60,000 nt of DNA, from positions 157,582,793 through 157,642,792 of the forward strand of contig CM043958.1 of NCBI GenBank assembly GCA_014529385.2, read 5' to 3'. A program made the translations under genes and the position numbers. The stretch is from Adiantum capillus-veneris. Taxonomy: Eukaryota; Streptophyta; Polypodiopsida; Polypodiales; Pteridaceae. Numbering within the stretch: position 1 is the stretch's first letter; each line of letters starts with the position of its first letter. Under the pieces are notes generated by a model, which saw nothing but the letters and a program-made list of their open reading frames with translations, searched no databases and was not told the DNA's origin. Of this stretch, positions 45,776 through 55,261 are shown piece after piece.

Positions 45776-47523
45776 TACTCTGTTGGAACGAGGGGCTATG
45801 GGGGATGCAGCCTGAGGGAAGCCATGGCGTGGAGGAAGCACAGCAGAAGGCGAGAGAGAGGGCAGGAGTCAACACAGTAGAAAAAGAACAACGCTATTCT
45901 AATTTTATTAAAGGGAAGCCTTTACATAGTCATTGGAAGGTGATGCCTACCACACCTTTTCCACATGCAAACTCAACTAATCTGCTGGTCTATAGCTGCA
46001 TGCCTTGAGTCTTGTTCTCACGGGCTGACCGAAAGCGGGCTTGAACCCAACAATCCCCCCCTCAAGCCCGAACTAGACAAGCAACTCATGATACCTCGAG
46101 TTTTTGGTGTACTCGTCAACCGTGAGTTTTAGGTTTTCTCACAACCAAAGGATTTCTGGTGTATCCATAACCCTGGTGCTAGATCAGTAACCCCCCCTTG
46201 AACAGATAGGGTGTAGGTCAAAAAAAGTTAGCTACCAAAAATGGAGTTTTTGGTTCACTACCAAACCTTGGGTTTAAGGTGTACCCAGTAACCTCATGAG
46301 AAGTGAAAAAACGGGCTGAGAACTAAGAAAAATGGGAGGTCTTACCACTCATGTGTGGCAGTGTCTAGAGCCCGTACAATTTTGACATGATGACAACTGA
46401 CAAGCATGACAATCACTGGCAACAAATAGTGTAAAAGAGACTATGACTGAAAATATGTCATTGTGTAGACAACATAACAATAACAAATCTAGGACACTAA
46501 ACAAGGATGAATCCGTATACCACGTTCTTGATTCAAGTCTTCGTGCATGACAACTGGTACTTCATGGCTCCAAAATATCCTCTTCTTCATGTCTCTCGAG
46601 GACAACTCATATGTAAACCATTGAATTGCTAGAAGAACCTTCAGCACATATATGGTATGTTGTTTGTGCCAATTTTTGAATTTCTGCCGAACATTTCGAA
46701 TCCCCCAATACTCCTTTGCATCCATGCTATAACAAAGTTTTGAGATGCCATAGGGAACTGGCACCACTTGTGAGGTGGTACACATATGCATCTTGAGATG
46801 CTGTGAAAATTGCCCAAAAAATGTTCCTTTACTGCTTGCCTTTTGAGATGCAAGGATCTCACCGCCTTGTAGAACCGCTGCAAGAAGCACAGCGTTTTGA
46901 GATGCTTGCGAAACTGTGGAGTATTGCTGCCTTCTACAGTGGCGTTTTGAGATGCTATTTTCGCTGACAAGTTGAGCTTGCGACCTGGCCTAGCCCCCCA
47001 GATGCAGCGTTTTGATATGCTGTTGGAGGCACCGCCTAGGGTTGTCTCTGACACTGCGTACTGCTCCAACAATGGCGTGCTAAGTTGTCACTACAAGTGC
47101 CGAGTTCTCTTGCATTTTGAGATGCCCGCAGAAGCGCCTACCTGTGATGAGGTCCACCTTGCCTAGGGCAGCCACTGCAGCACTGAGCGTCTTGATATGC
47201 TACGCCTTTCCTTGCCCGCCTGAGAGCCTGATGATCTGATACCAGTTGTTGGAACGAGGGGCTATGGGGGATGCAGCCTGAGGGAAGCCATGGCGTGGAG
47301 GAAGCACAGCAGAAGGCGAGAGAGAGGGCAGGAGTCAACACAGTAGAAAAAGAACAACGCTATTCTAATTTTATTAAAGGGAAGCCTTTACATAGTCATT
47401 GGAAGGTGATGCCTACCACACCTTTTCCACATGCAAACTCAACTAATCTGCTGGTCTATAGCTGCATGCCTTGAGTCTTGTTCTCACGGGCTGACCGAAA
47501 GCGGGCTTGAACCCAACATACTC
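45776..47523 (-). mobile_element. Young TRIM-like LTR element with identical LTRs
   Basis: LTRs 45781-46052 and 47247-47518 are 272 bp each and read identically by eye. The target duplication is TACTC (45776-45780, 47519-47523). On the minus strand the PBS ACTGGTATCAGATCATC (beside 47246) follows the 5' LTR, and a PPT GCTTGAGGGGGGAT precedes the 3' LTR (46053-46066). The 1194-bp interior has no gag or pol similarity. Longest frames are 133 and 143 codons with no known motif. Total 1738 bp. It must rely on enzymes of other copia elements. The identity of the LTRs makes it one of the newest insertions in the window. Confidence 0.92.
46738..47200. repeat. Eight copies of TTTTGAGATGC inside the TRIM
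   Basis: TT(T/C)TTGA(G/T)ATGC-type words begin at 46738, 46791, 46841, 46895, 46945, 47010, 47115 and 47190. Spacing is 50, 53, 54, 50, 65, 105 and 75 bp. The sequence between copies is not repeated. Confidence 0.8.
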
Positions 47524-47689
47524 AAGATCTGAACTTGATGATGTTGTCGAAAGACAAGTCAACCAACTTTTGGGGGCAAAGAAGCATTTGAAGAAACTCA
47601 ACAAAGGAACAAACTACCCTGGGTCGTCAATCTTCTTTTGCAAATTCAAGAAAATAAAAGGAGCATGTACGCTACGAGGGATTTTCTAG

Positions 47690-49310
47690 TTCATCCTCAT
47701 ATTCTTCTGACATTCGGATAATTCTTCCTTTTTTTATTCAAGTGATGAGGGCAGAAAGGACAAGAAATGGTGAAAGAATCATAGATATGGAAAGAACAAG
47801 AAGAATCCCAAGAAAAGCAGATCACGTCATAGATCTGGATAATTTTTTGACAGTTTTGACGAGGATTCATCCTCTTCTAAGAGTTCGGACTCTGAGGGCC
47901 ATATGTTTTATTCGAAGAGGATTTCTATAGAGAAAATCAATATGACTCTCTCAAAGACAAGAATAAAAGACCAAAGAATTCAAGGAAGGTGGACAAGCAA
48001 TCAAACTTGATAACCTTTCAGGGTTTAGAGATGCTCACAGAGCCCTTGCCTTCATTCAAGTAGTTTGACATAGCTTTTTTTGGAGGGTGCTACTCAGAGC
48101 ACTCGAAGATTAGAAGTGTGGCATCCTATCTGAAAGGAAATGCATGGACATGGTGGTCCACTCTTCTCTTACAAAAGGAAGCATCAACCAAGTGGCTTAA
48201 ATTCAAGAAACTTTTCATTTCCTCTTGGCTCACTCAGAAGTACGAGCACGATGTGATTACAGCCTATAATCATCTTCAAAAGACCAAGGGAGACAATTTG
48301 GATTCTTATGTGAAAGGTTTTGGGATGCTTTTCTACCTACCTCTTCCTTCAAAAAGATCATGAGTTTTGAGCAACAAATCGAGCGATTTTGTTGTGGACT
48401 CCCTAAGGAGATTCGATATTATTTTTTACTATAGAAATTTGAGTCCATCGAGCAACTAATGGGACATGCTAAGCAAGGGTTTGCTATGCATTTGGGTAAC
48501 TTGACTTATCCCACAGATCAACAGTTGACTCCTAGGACCGGACAAAATTTGACCAATGACATTTGAAGGAAAAAGAAGTTTCAAAATAAGAAAGATACTC
48601 GTCCCCGTTTGACGAAGACCAGAAATCCGAGTATCTCAAAGAAGGTAAATGTTTTGAATGTGGTGAACAAAGGCATATTGCCGCACGGTGCCCCAAAAAG
48701 GAACACAAAGGACCATCTAAAGATAGGCCAGAGAGTTCCAGAGCAGCCAAAGAATGTGGCAAAAAAGGAAAGATGAAAGAAAAACTAGTACCAGATTGTG
48801 TGGGGACGAGCCCAAATCAAATGGATGATAGCAAAAAACTTTGCCACGCATGGGGCAAAGTACAAGATCAAGAATCCCTCATCTTCTTTGATGGAGGAGC
48901 CAAGACCAACTTCATTTCACTCGAATTGGCGGCTCAACTTGGATTTGAAATCGCACCCAACAAAATGGGGCCATAGGCACAAGCTGTTCTAGCAGCACCC
49001 AGCGGGATGTTGCCATTACACCTATCATTGGCAAACTTCATTTGCATTGTCAAGGGTAATTAAGGCACAAGGACTTTTACATCATGCCTTTAGAAGGGTG
49101 TGACATCCTCCTAGGAATCCACTGGTTCCACAAGAACAGTGTCGTGGTTGATTATAGGGCCAGGAAAGCAACTTTGAAGAATGAGAAGGGTAGAGAAATT
49201 ATACTTGATGTAAAATTGAAGAGTAAGTCTAACCCACTTGTCTCGGCTTCGGCCATTACCAATTTAATGAAATCCAGTCTTTTTGTTTTCTCAATTTCTT
49301 GAAAGAACTG
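47690..49310 (+). pseudogene. Chromovirus gag and protease
   Basis: Gag core: SYLKGNAWTWWSTLLLQKEA, TKWLKFKKLFISSW, DNLDSYVKGF, with stops after 48363. Zinc knuckle CFECGEQRHIAARC near 48652-48695. Protease: LCHAWGKVQDQESLIFFDGG, AKTNFISLELAAQLGF (the catalytic DS/TG is DGG), a stop near 48975, then DILLGIHWFHKNSVVVDY. The gag/protease linker matches that of the element at 58.8 kb (CHAWGKV), so both belong to one lineage. Confidence 0.8.
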
Positions 49311-49419
49311 AATGATGAACAACGATCAAATATGTCTGAATTGGAAAAGGAATGACAACAATTTTTGTACAGACATGCTGATTGTTTCTCTAAAAGCCTA
49401 CCAAGGGCAAGTTACCTCC

Positions 49420-49714
49420 ACCTCATCCTGAGGACCATACGATTGATTTGATTCCTGATAGTACACCACCAAACCAGCCATCTTATTGAGTTAGCCGAGT
49501 CCAAAATGAAGAAATAATGAACCAGGTAACAGAATTTTTGGAAAAGGGTCTTATCCAACCTAGCACTTCACCTTTCGGTTCTCTAGTGTTGCTAGTATTA
49601 AAGAAAGAGGGATCTTGGAGGATGTGCATTGACTATAGAGCTCTGAATAAAATCATCATCAAGAACAGATTCCCTACCCCAAGGATCGATGATTACTCAA
49701 CAGACTATAGGAAA
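49420..49714 (+). pseudogene. Chromovirus RT, N-terminal stub
   Basis: Reading [19 protein letters not shown] and [20 protein letters not shown] ends at PTPRIDD. The next bases belong to the integrase region, so the RT catalytic core, RNase H and the start of integrase are deleted at about 49695-49715. A stop lies upstream near 49488. Confidence 0.8.
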
Positions 49715-50755
49715 CCTCTTGTTTTAGCAGAACTTTACCCATTCCCTCCTGCCCCTGGGAAAGCATTGCTATGGATTTCATTTTTGACCTTCCCAAGACC
49801 CAAAGTGGGTACTATGGCATTTGGACAGTCATTGACGGATTTAGCAAGCAAGCTCACTTCATTCCAATAAAGAAGATGGTTAAGCATGACTATTTGGCGA
49901 GAATGTTCATTTTACAAATTTTTTGGTTACATGGCATGCCTGAGTCGATAATCTCGGACAAAGACCCTGATTCACGACTTTGCTTTGGAGAGCAATCTAG
50001 GAGAACATTGGCACGCGGTTGCAGTTCTCATCCTCATTCCACCCATAGACAGATGGGAATCTAAGATAGCTAATTCAATGGTTTTGGATTTATTGAAGTC
50101 TTACATTCTGGATCAAAAGAATCAATGGGAAAAGTACTTTCCTTTGGTGGAATTCGCCTACAACAACACGGTTCACTCTTCAATAGGGAAGGCACCATTT
50201 GAGGTGATCGAAGGTGCTAAGAAGGTCTTTCCATTTCTAAGCACCAGAGACAAGATTTTTGAAGAAGATCAATTACGAGGGATTTGGACATTGCTTTTGC
50301 CAAGGTTTGTGCGGCTCTAGAGAAGTCTCAAGCACGGCATAAGAAGGTAGCAGATAAACATAGATGCAACTTGAAGTTGACGGAAGTTGATTGGGTGCTC
50401 TTATGCTTTAAGAAGGCATGCCTAAGGAAACGAAAGGGAAAGGAGAGGATTTTTCCAAAGCTCAGCAGCATGAGATATTATGGCCCTTTCCAGATTCAAG
50501 AAAAGATAAATGATGTCTCCTTCAAACTCAAGTTGCCAGACAATTGACAATTATTTTCATGTAAGTAAGCAAAAGTGGAAGAGATCAAGGAGATGCTCAT
50601 TCTAGAATGGATACTGACAACAAAGAAAGAAAAGTGAAAGGTAAATTGATTCGGCAATTCTTAGTGAAATTCAAGAACTTTCCTGCATTAGATGTGAAGT
50701 GGATGGAGGAGGAGGACCTAGCAGACACTCCTGAGACATACGAAATTTAACTTGA
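49700..50755 (+). pseudogene. Chromovirus integrase and chromodomain
   Basis: Integrase: [20 protein letters not shown] (first Asp), [30 protein letters not shown] (second Asp), then frameshifts around the HPQTDGQ block near 50030. IANSMVLDLLKSYI and FAYNNTVHSSIGKAPFEV follow, and the C-terminal YYGPFQIQEKINDVSFKL. After a stop, ILEWILTTKKEK and FLVKFKNFPALDVKWMEEED form a chromodomain with the LVK-x-K-N-x-P-x-x-D-x-x-W pattern. Chromodomains guide such integrases to marked chromatin. Confidence 0.85.
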
Positions 50756-51404
50756 TGCTTTCGATTTAATTGTGTTCATTTTGAGAGATCTCACAAATCA
50801 GCAAGGTGAATCTAGTCTCGAGGGCTTCATGTTCAATACCCCCCTATATAACGTGTGTTCGTGGGGTATTAAAAAAAACCCTCTTTTAACATGTTTAAAT
50901 GAATAAAATGACCCCTTATTTTATGATTTTTTTTCAAAACTGAATATAAAAAATCCTTATTTTAATGTATCTGTGTTAAATTGCCTAATTTTTTTGCATT
51001 TTAAAACCCCTCCTTTCGAACTCACGCTATACATTAACATGATTACATATAGTGCACCCCCCACGAATCTGGTGCAGACGGGACTGCACAAGAGGAGAGT
51101 TGCTCCACTCTTTCATCACACATTACCTAGAGGGAATAAAGTCACTGATTTACTTTTGGATTTTAGGGATATTGATGTGCTGATAGTATTTTGTTGTATA
51201 ACTTTATGAATAAAGAACTTGGAGATAGAAATTTGCAAAAATGAATCTGATTTATGTGTACTCTCTCATGTGATTTTGTTTGAGTGAACAATTGAAAGAT
51301 GAAATGACTGCAGCATTTTTTGGTCTACAGATTCTATAGACATGATCGCAATAAGAATTAGTTAATCCAACATCAGTGAGGTCCGGTGTGGATCTAGATG
51401 CTAT
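50756..51404 (+). other. Chromovirus 3' non-coding region
   Basis: AT-rich with near-repeats of AAAACCCTC/CCCCTTATTTTA type at 50870-51000. No frame of interest and no clear PPT. Confidence 0.4.
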
Positions 51405-51894
51405 TGTTAAATACGTTGCCAAGAATCATGATCTTAGATCTAAATGGATTTAATATGATTTGATTTGCATATGACTTGAATGTGTATTGATTGTCGTCTT
51501 TGTGCAAGTGCTAGTTTTTTGTGGCAAATACAAACATTCCACGTTGAAAGCTGACAGCTTTTGGGACCAAGCGCTTTTTAGTTTGAAGATTTTCATGTAA
51601 ATGATTTTGAGAGCCCTCGGGGCCTTTAAATTGAACCCCAGGGCCACTCTCTGGCTCAGGTTGCTAACAGCTTCAGGGAAGAGAGGACCCACGGACATTG
51701 TAACTTTGCTCAAGCATTAATATAAAAATAAATATTGAAAGGGGCGCCAGTCTTTAGGGCCAATCTCTCTGGGCATGGAACTACGCCGGGCCGTGTCGAG
51801 TTAAATGAATTGTGATTAAAGTGTGGACTACTTTTAAGTGTTTCTCTAGTGCGTCGTGCCAGATTCCCGACTTGGGGTGCCCAAGTCTATTACA
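51405..51894 (+). repeat. 3' LTR of the chromovirus
   Basis: The right end CAAGTCTATTACA matches the 5' LTR end. Similarity to the 5' LTR begins at 51538. A TGTTAAATACG start at 51405 is a guess. It is followed by the target duplication CTTAC. Confidence 0.7.
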
Positions 51895-53238
51895 CTTACC
51901 TATAAAAATGTGTCTTGAGAAAGATAGTATAGTAGTTTTCCACTAAAAGACCGCATGTTGAATCCATTCTCTATATGATGCACAGATGTAACAGAGGTTG
52001 CCACAAATTTGCACCGTACAGAATGATCATTACAGAACGATAGCCACAAGAAAAAAAACTATAGGATCCCAATCACCATCTGTGGCCATGAAATGATCAG
52101 TAGATGCCATGCTCTCAAGTTTGCCACCTTGTAGAACTCAAGATGGCCATTGTATGCTTTCAATCCAGCCAAAACAATAAAAGGCACAATAGGAGATCAA
52201 AACAAGGTGTTTGCATGCTTACCCTTCAAAGTGGTAAGTTTGGTGAGGCCAACATTATTTGGACTCTTCATTGAATAAAAGATAACATCCGGCTTGGGAC
52301 CATCTCCGTGAATAATGGAAAACGTGTGTCCTTTGGGCTCCCAAGCAAAATGAATAATTTTATCATTCTTGTTTTCTAATTCCAAAACTTCAATCGGAGT
52401 ATCTCTTTCTGTGCTCTTCTTTTTCTTGGTGTAGTGATCCCCCTTGGCTACAATTTGATGCACATCTGTGGACACTAGATCTCCGACAAAGTATATGCAC
52501 ACCATTCGGACTGTTGCTCTACCAGTACATTTTACAATCACTCACATTTTACACTCTGCACTAAAATGACCTGTCAAGAACATACATGTTAAGCTCAAGA
52601 CAAAGCAACCTATAAAAGACGCTTTATTTCTAGAATTTGTATCTGGCTAAATTCCGATGTTGAAAATATTTACTTACTCTAGCAGGTTGCTTTCCACCAT
52701 TTCCCTCTAGAACAAAACAATTAGCTAGGATAGAATCCATAAGGGACCAACTAAAGTCCATAACATTGTTGACCATCATCGACTTCTTGTGAGTCTCTTA
52801 GACATTAATGGCATTCTTGCCAATCCTAGCTGCAAAGTATTTGTCATCCTTGCCTCCAACCCATCTGATAGCAAGACTAAAGTTTCTTAAACACATGTTT
52901 TGCAGATCATATTTGGTACAAGATATTTTTACTTAAAATTGTCCATGAAACACCTGATACACCCCCTACTCCTCCAATTGCATAGTCATCCACACTTCCT
53001 TTAATCTCTCTTAATATTTTTCTCATATTTTTCCAGTCCTCACATGATACATCAAATACCTTCAAAATCACTTTCTGGCCGAGAGAAGTATCAAACTATC
53101 ATTAGAGGCAATCTTTAAGATCATTAAATAGCCCCAAAATAAACAAAATAACACCTGAGTGTCACGAGGATTTCTAGATTCATGGTTGTTGTATGTCACA
53201 AGGAAACTCGCACTTGGTGAAAAGCCAATCAGCCTAAC
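51895..53238 (-). pseudogene. eIF3b pseudogene, beta-propeller exons with introns
   Basis: In minus-strand order: exon 53155-53238 (FSPSASFLVTYNNHESRNPR); exon about 52937-53090 (VILKVFDV, GSVDDYAIGGVGGVSGVSW); exon about 52677-52870 (GGKDDKYFAARIGKNAINV, then a stop, MVNNVMDFSW); exon from about 52541 (TPIEVLELENKNDKIIHFAW, HGDGPKPDVIFYSMKSP, LTTLKGKHANTLF). Then a Trp codon turned stop, FIVLAGLKAYNGHLEFY, SMASTDHFMATDGDWDP, VATSVTSVHHIENGFN. This follows eIF3b, the WD40 scaffold of the translation initiation factor 3 complex. Introns are kept, so it is a genomic duplicate, not a retrocopy. The N-terminal RRM half is missing. Confidence 0.9.
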
Positions 53239-53284
53239 CTAAGAATAAGGTACATGAGAGAATGCCACACACATATACACAAGA

Positions 53285-53660
53285 AACTTTTGAAGATTTC
53301 CCATTTGATATCACCACAAGAGGTATTACATTCCCTCTTTGTTTCCCATTTCATACTCAAATTCCCTAGAGTTAATATATGTGGGAATATGAAATTCCCT
53401 TTATAGTACTAAAAATCCCTAGAGTGGATAATTGTGGGAATATGAGTCCCTTGAAGGGAATAGCATCTTCCCTCCTTGGATTATTTCTTTGAATGTGGTA
53501 TATTTACACTACACCGGGAAAGTTAGATTGAAACAAACTCCCCTGTTATCAAGAGGAAAGTATCACCCTCTTGCATGTCCCACGTGGGAATGTTTGATTT
53601 CCATGTGGGATTTATTTTCCCACCCTTTTGAAGGTAGATCTTATTATTTCCCATAATATT
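53285..53660. repeat. TTCCC-rich MITE-like region
   Basis: Many TTCCC and GGGAA words. A block of about 53 bp (CCCTAGAGT...GTGGGAATATGA) is repeated at 53365 and 53417, and GGGAAT-ATGAA-ATTCCC forms a small hairpin. No clean terminal repeats or target duplication found. Confidence 0.3.
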
Positions 53661-53707
53661 TGCACGTAACAAACAACTTATAGAAGACATTAAAGCTATC
53701 CTCCCCA

Positions 53708-53724
53708 CCCCCCCCCCCCCCCCC

Positions 53725-53763
<39 letters not shown>

Positions 53764-53786
53764 GCGCGCATGCGCGCACACACATA
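53708..53786. repeat. C(17), (AC)n and (CG)n tract
   Basis: 17 C (53708-53724), then (AC)n to 53760 and (CG)n/(GCAC) to 53784. The alternating purine-pyrimidine run of over 50 bp favours Z-DNA. The C run may form an i-motif/G-quadruplex pair. Confidence 0.9.
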
Positions 53787-53789
53787 AGA

Positions 53790-54317
53790 GTATATTCAAT
53801 GCAGGGACTACTTATATGTGTTGCTAGTTCCTGGCATGTTGAGAGTGTGTGTGTGTCCACTTTCCATGCATTCTCTGTTAGTGAGGATTATCTGGCTCCT
53901 AGGTATCATCCTACCATGCATGAGATGCTAGTGTGTCCATAAGTTACTATTTTAAATCATTGTTTCAACCTTATGATTTTTTGGTTTGACAAATGAGCCA
54001 TATGGTAGTTTTTAATATTCACATCAATCACCCGCTATTTTGTAATTGCCACATCAACCACCTACTATTTAACCAACAAAGCATCTCAAGCTCCTCTTCA
54101 ATGACCTTACCATAAAAGCCTAGCACAAACCTACTTCTTTGAAGAACCCTTCATGCTCACACTAGTACTAATAGCTTACACTAAAGAGAAAAAGGTTCCT
54201 TGCACATCTACTCCCTTTGGTAAAACTCATCATTATATAACACTATCTTTGTAGAAAATCTTAAGCGTAACTAGGATCAAATATTTTGTGCGATGAGAGG
54301 GATCACATATTTTGTGC

Positions 54318-54318
<1 letters not shown>
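53790..54318. other. No recognisable gene
   Basis: Unique-looking AT-rich DNA. A short near-duplication (ATCAAATATTTTGTGCGATGAG / ATCACATATTTTGTGCATGAG) precedes the (AG)n tract at 54273-54320. Confidence 0.4.
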
Positions 54319-54398
<80 letters not shown>

Positions 54399-54503
54399 TA
54401 TTACATCTCAGGAACAATTCCAAAAGACCCACAGGACATATCCAACAAGTCTTGTACTCAAAACTTATTACCTTGGAGAAAAGTGGGATAAGCAATCTAC
54501 CAC

Positions 54504-54575
<72 letters not shown>
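54319..54575 (-). mobile_element. Second SINE between two (GA)n tracts
   Basis: A body at 54397-54506 is flanked by (AG)n of about 78 bp (54319-54396) and about 68 bp (54508-54575). On the minus strand it runs GTGGTAGATTGCTTATCCC, a box-B-like TTTTGAGTACAAGACTTG, and GGAATTGTTCCTGAGATGT. It matches the body at 35457-35567 throughout, including the flanking GA tracts. Confidence 0.55.
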
Positions 54576-54580
<5 letters not shown>

Positions 54581-54639
54581 GGATGTAGATATGCTCTCAT
54601 TGAAAAAGAACAATCAGCCGGGTCCATGACTTTCTATAA

Positions 54640-54735
54640 TGAGTTTTCCATCTTAGTTAAGATTAATTGGGGGATCCTACTCGAGATCCTAGATTTCATA
54701 TAGTAGGAACAATAATTCTTAACTACTAGGTCGTG
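54640..54735 (-). repeat. tRNA-like SINE head
   Basis: On the minus strand CACGACCTAGTAGTTAAGAA resembles box A and GGATCTCGAGTAGGATCC resembles box B, about 50 bp apart. It shares ATTGTTCCTACTATATG with the 3' part of the SINE bodies. No tail is visible. Confidence 0.3.
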
Positions 54736-55261
54736 ATGTTTATATTATCATATTGCATATTTCTATTTTTAAACATATCAACATGCAATTGTTATTTTAT
54801 ACATTTGTCTTGGTGTCCTTATTATGTCACACCTCAAGACGGTATAATCACAAAAATTTACACTTTCTTAAGATCTTAATTTAATAAATTCTACAATATT
54901 GATTTCAGTTAGCAAAAGCTACCAAACTCAAAACTTGTTGTTGGGACAAAAACGCAATGATACAAAGCAAGTGATCGAGTATAATTGAAAGTTGCTTGTA
55001 GCGATGACAAAAGAAATTGTCACGAAAAAATGCAAGAAAACGTTCAAAAAGAGAACTAGAATGACAAGATCTGGCACCTTTGAGTAATTTATGAACCGTG
55101 TCCCAAATCCTTCTAGCACCAACAAAAGGCAATATGCAGATTTTAAGAAGCTTGGAAGCCGCAACAATGCAAGGCCTTCACTATATTTGAGGCAGTCACA
55201 CTCTCTCGATAGATGTCACAGTAGGTTACCTGTCAATGACATAGTTTCTTTGCAACATGAG
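54736..55261. other. No recognisable gene
   Basis: AT-rich. Short minus-strand frames near 54905-55167 look like chance. Confidence 0.4.

Larger units (their letters stand above)
44798..51899 (+). mobile_element. Ty3/gypsy chromovirus inserted in eIF3b pseudogene
   Basis: Bounded by the 5-bp direct repeat CTTAC (44798-44802 and 51895-51899). Order: LTR, iMet PBS, leader (interrupted by a TRIM), gag, protease, truncated RT, integrase, chromodomain, 3' LTR. The host sequence on both sides is the same eIF3b pseudogene, which confirms the boundaries. Defective through stops, frameshifts and a deletion from RT to the integrase zinc finger. Confidence 0.85.

Noticed and set aside
54905-55167. Membrane-protein-like minus-strand frames beside the PPR remnant
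   Set aside because: Hydrophobicity follows from AT-rich DNA; two overlapping frames look equally good; no motif.
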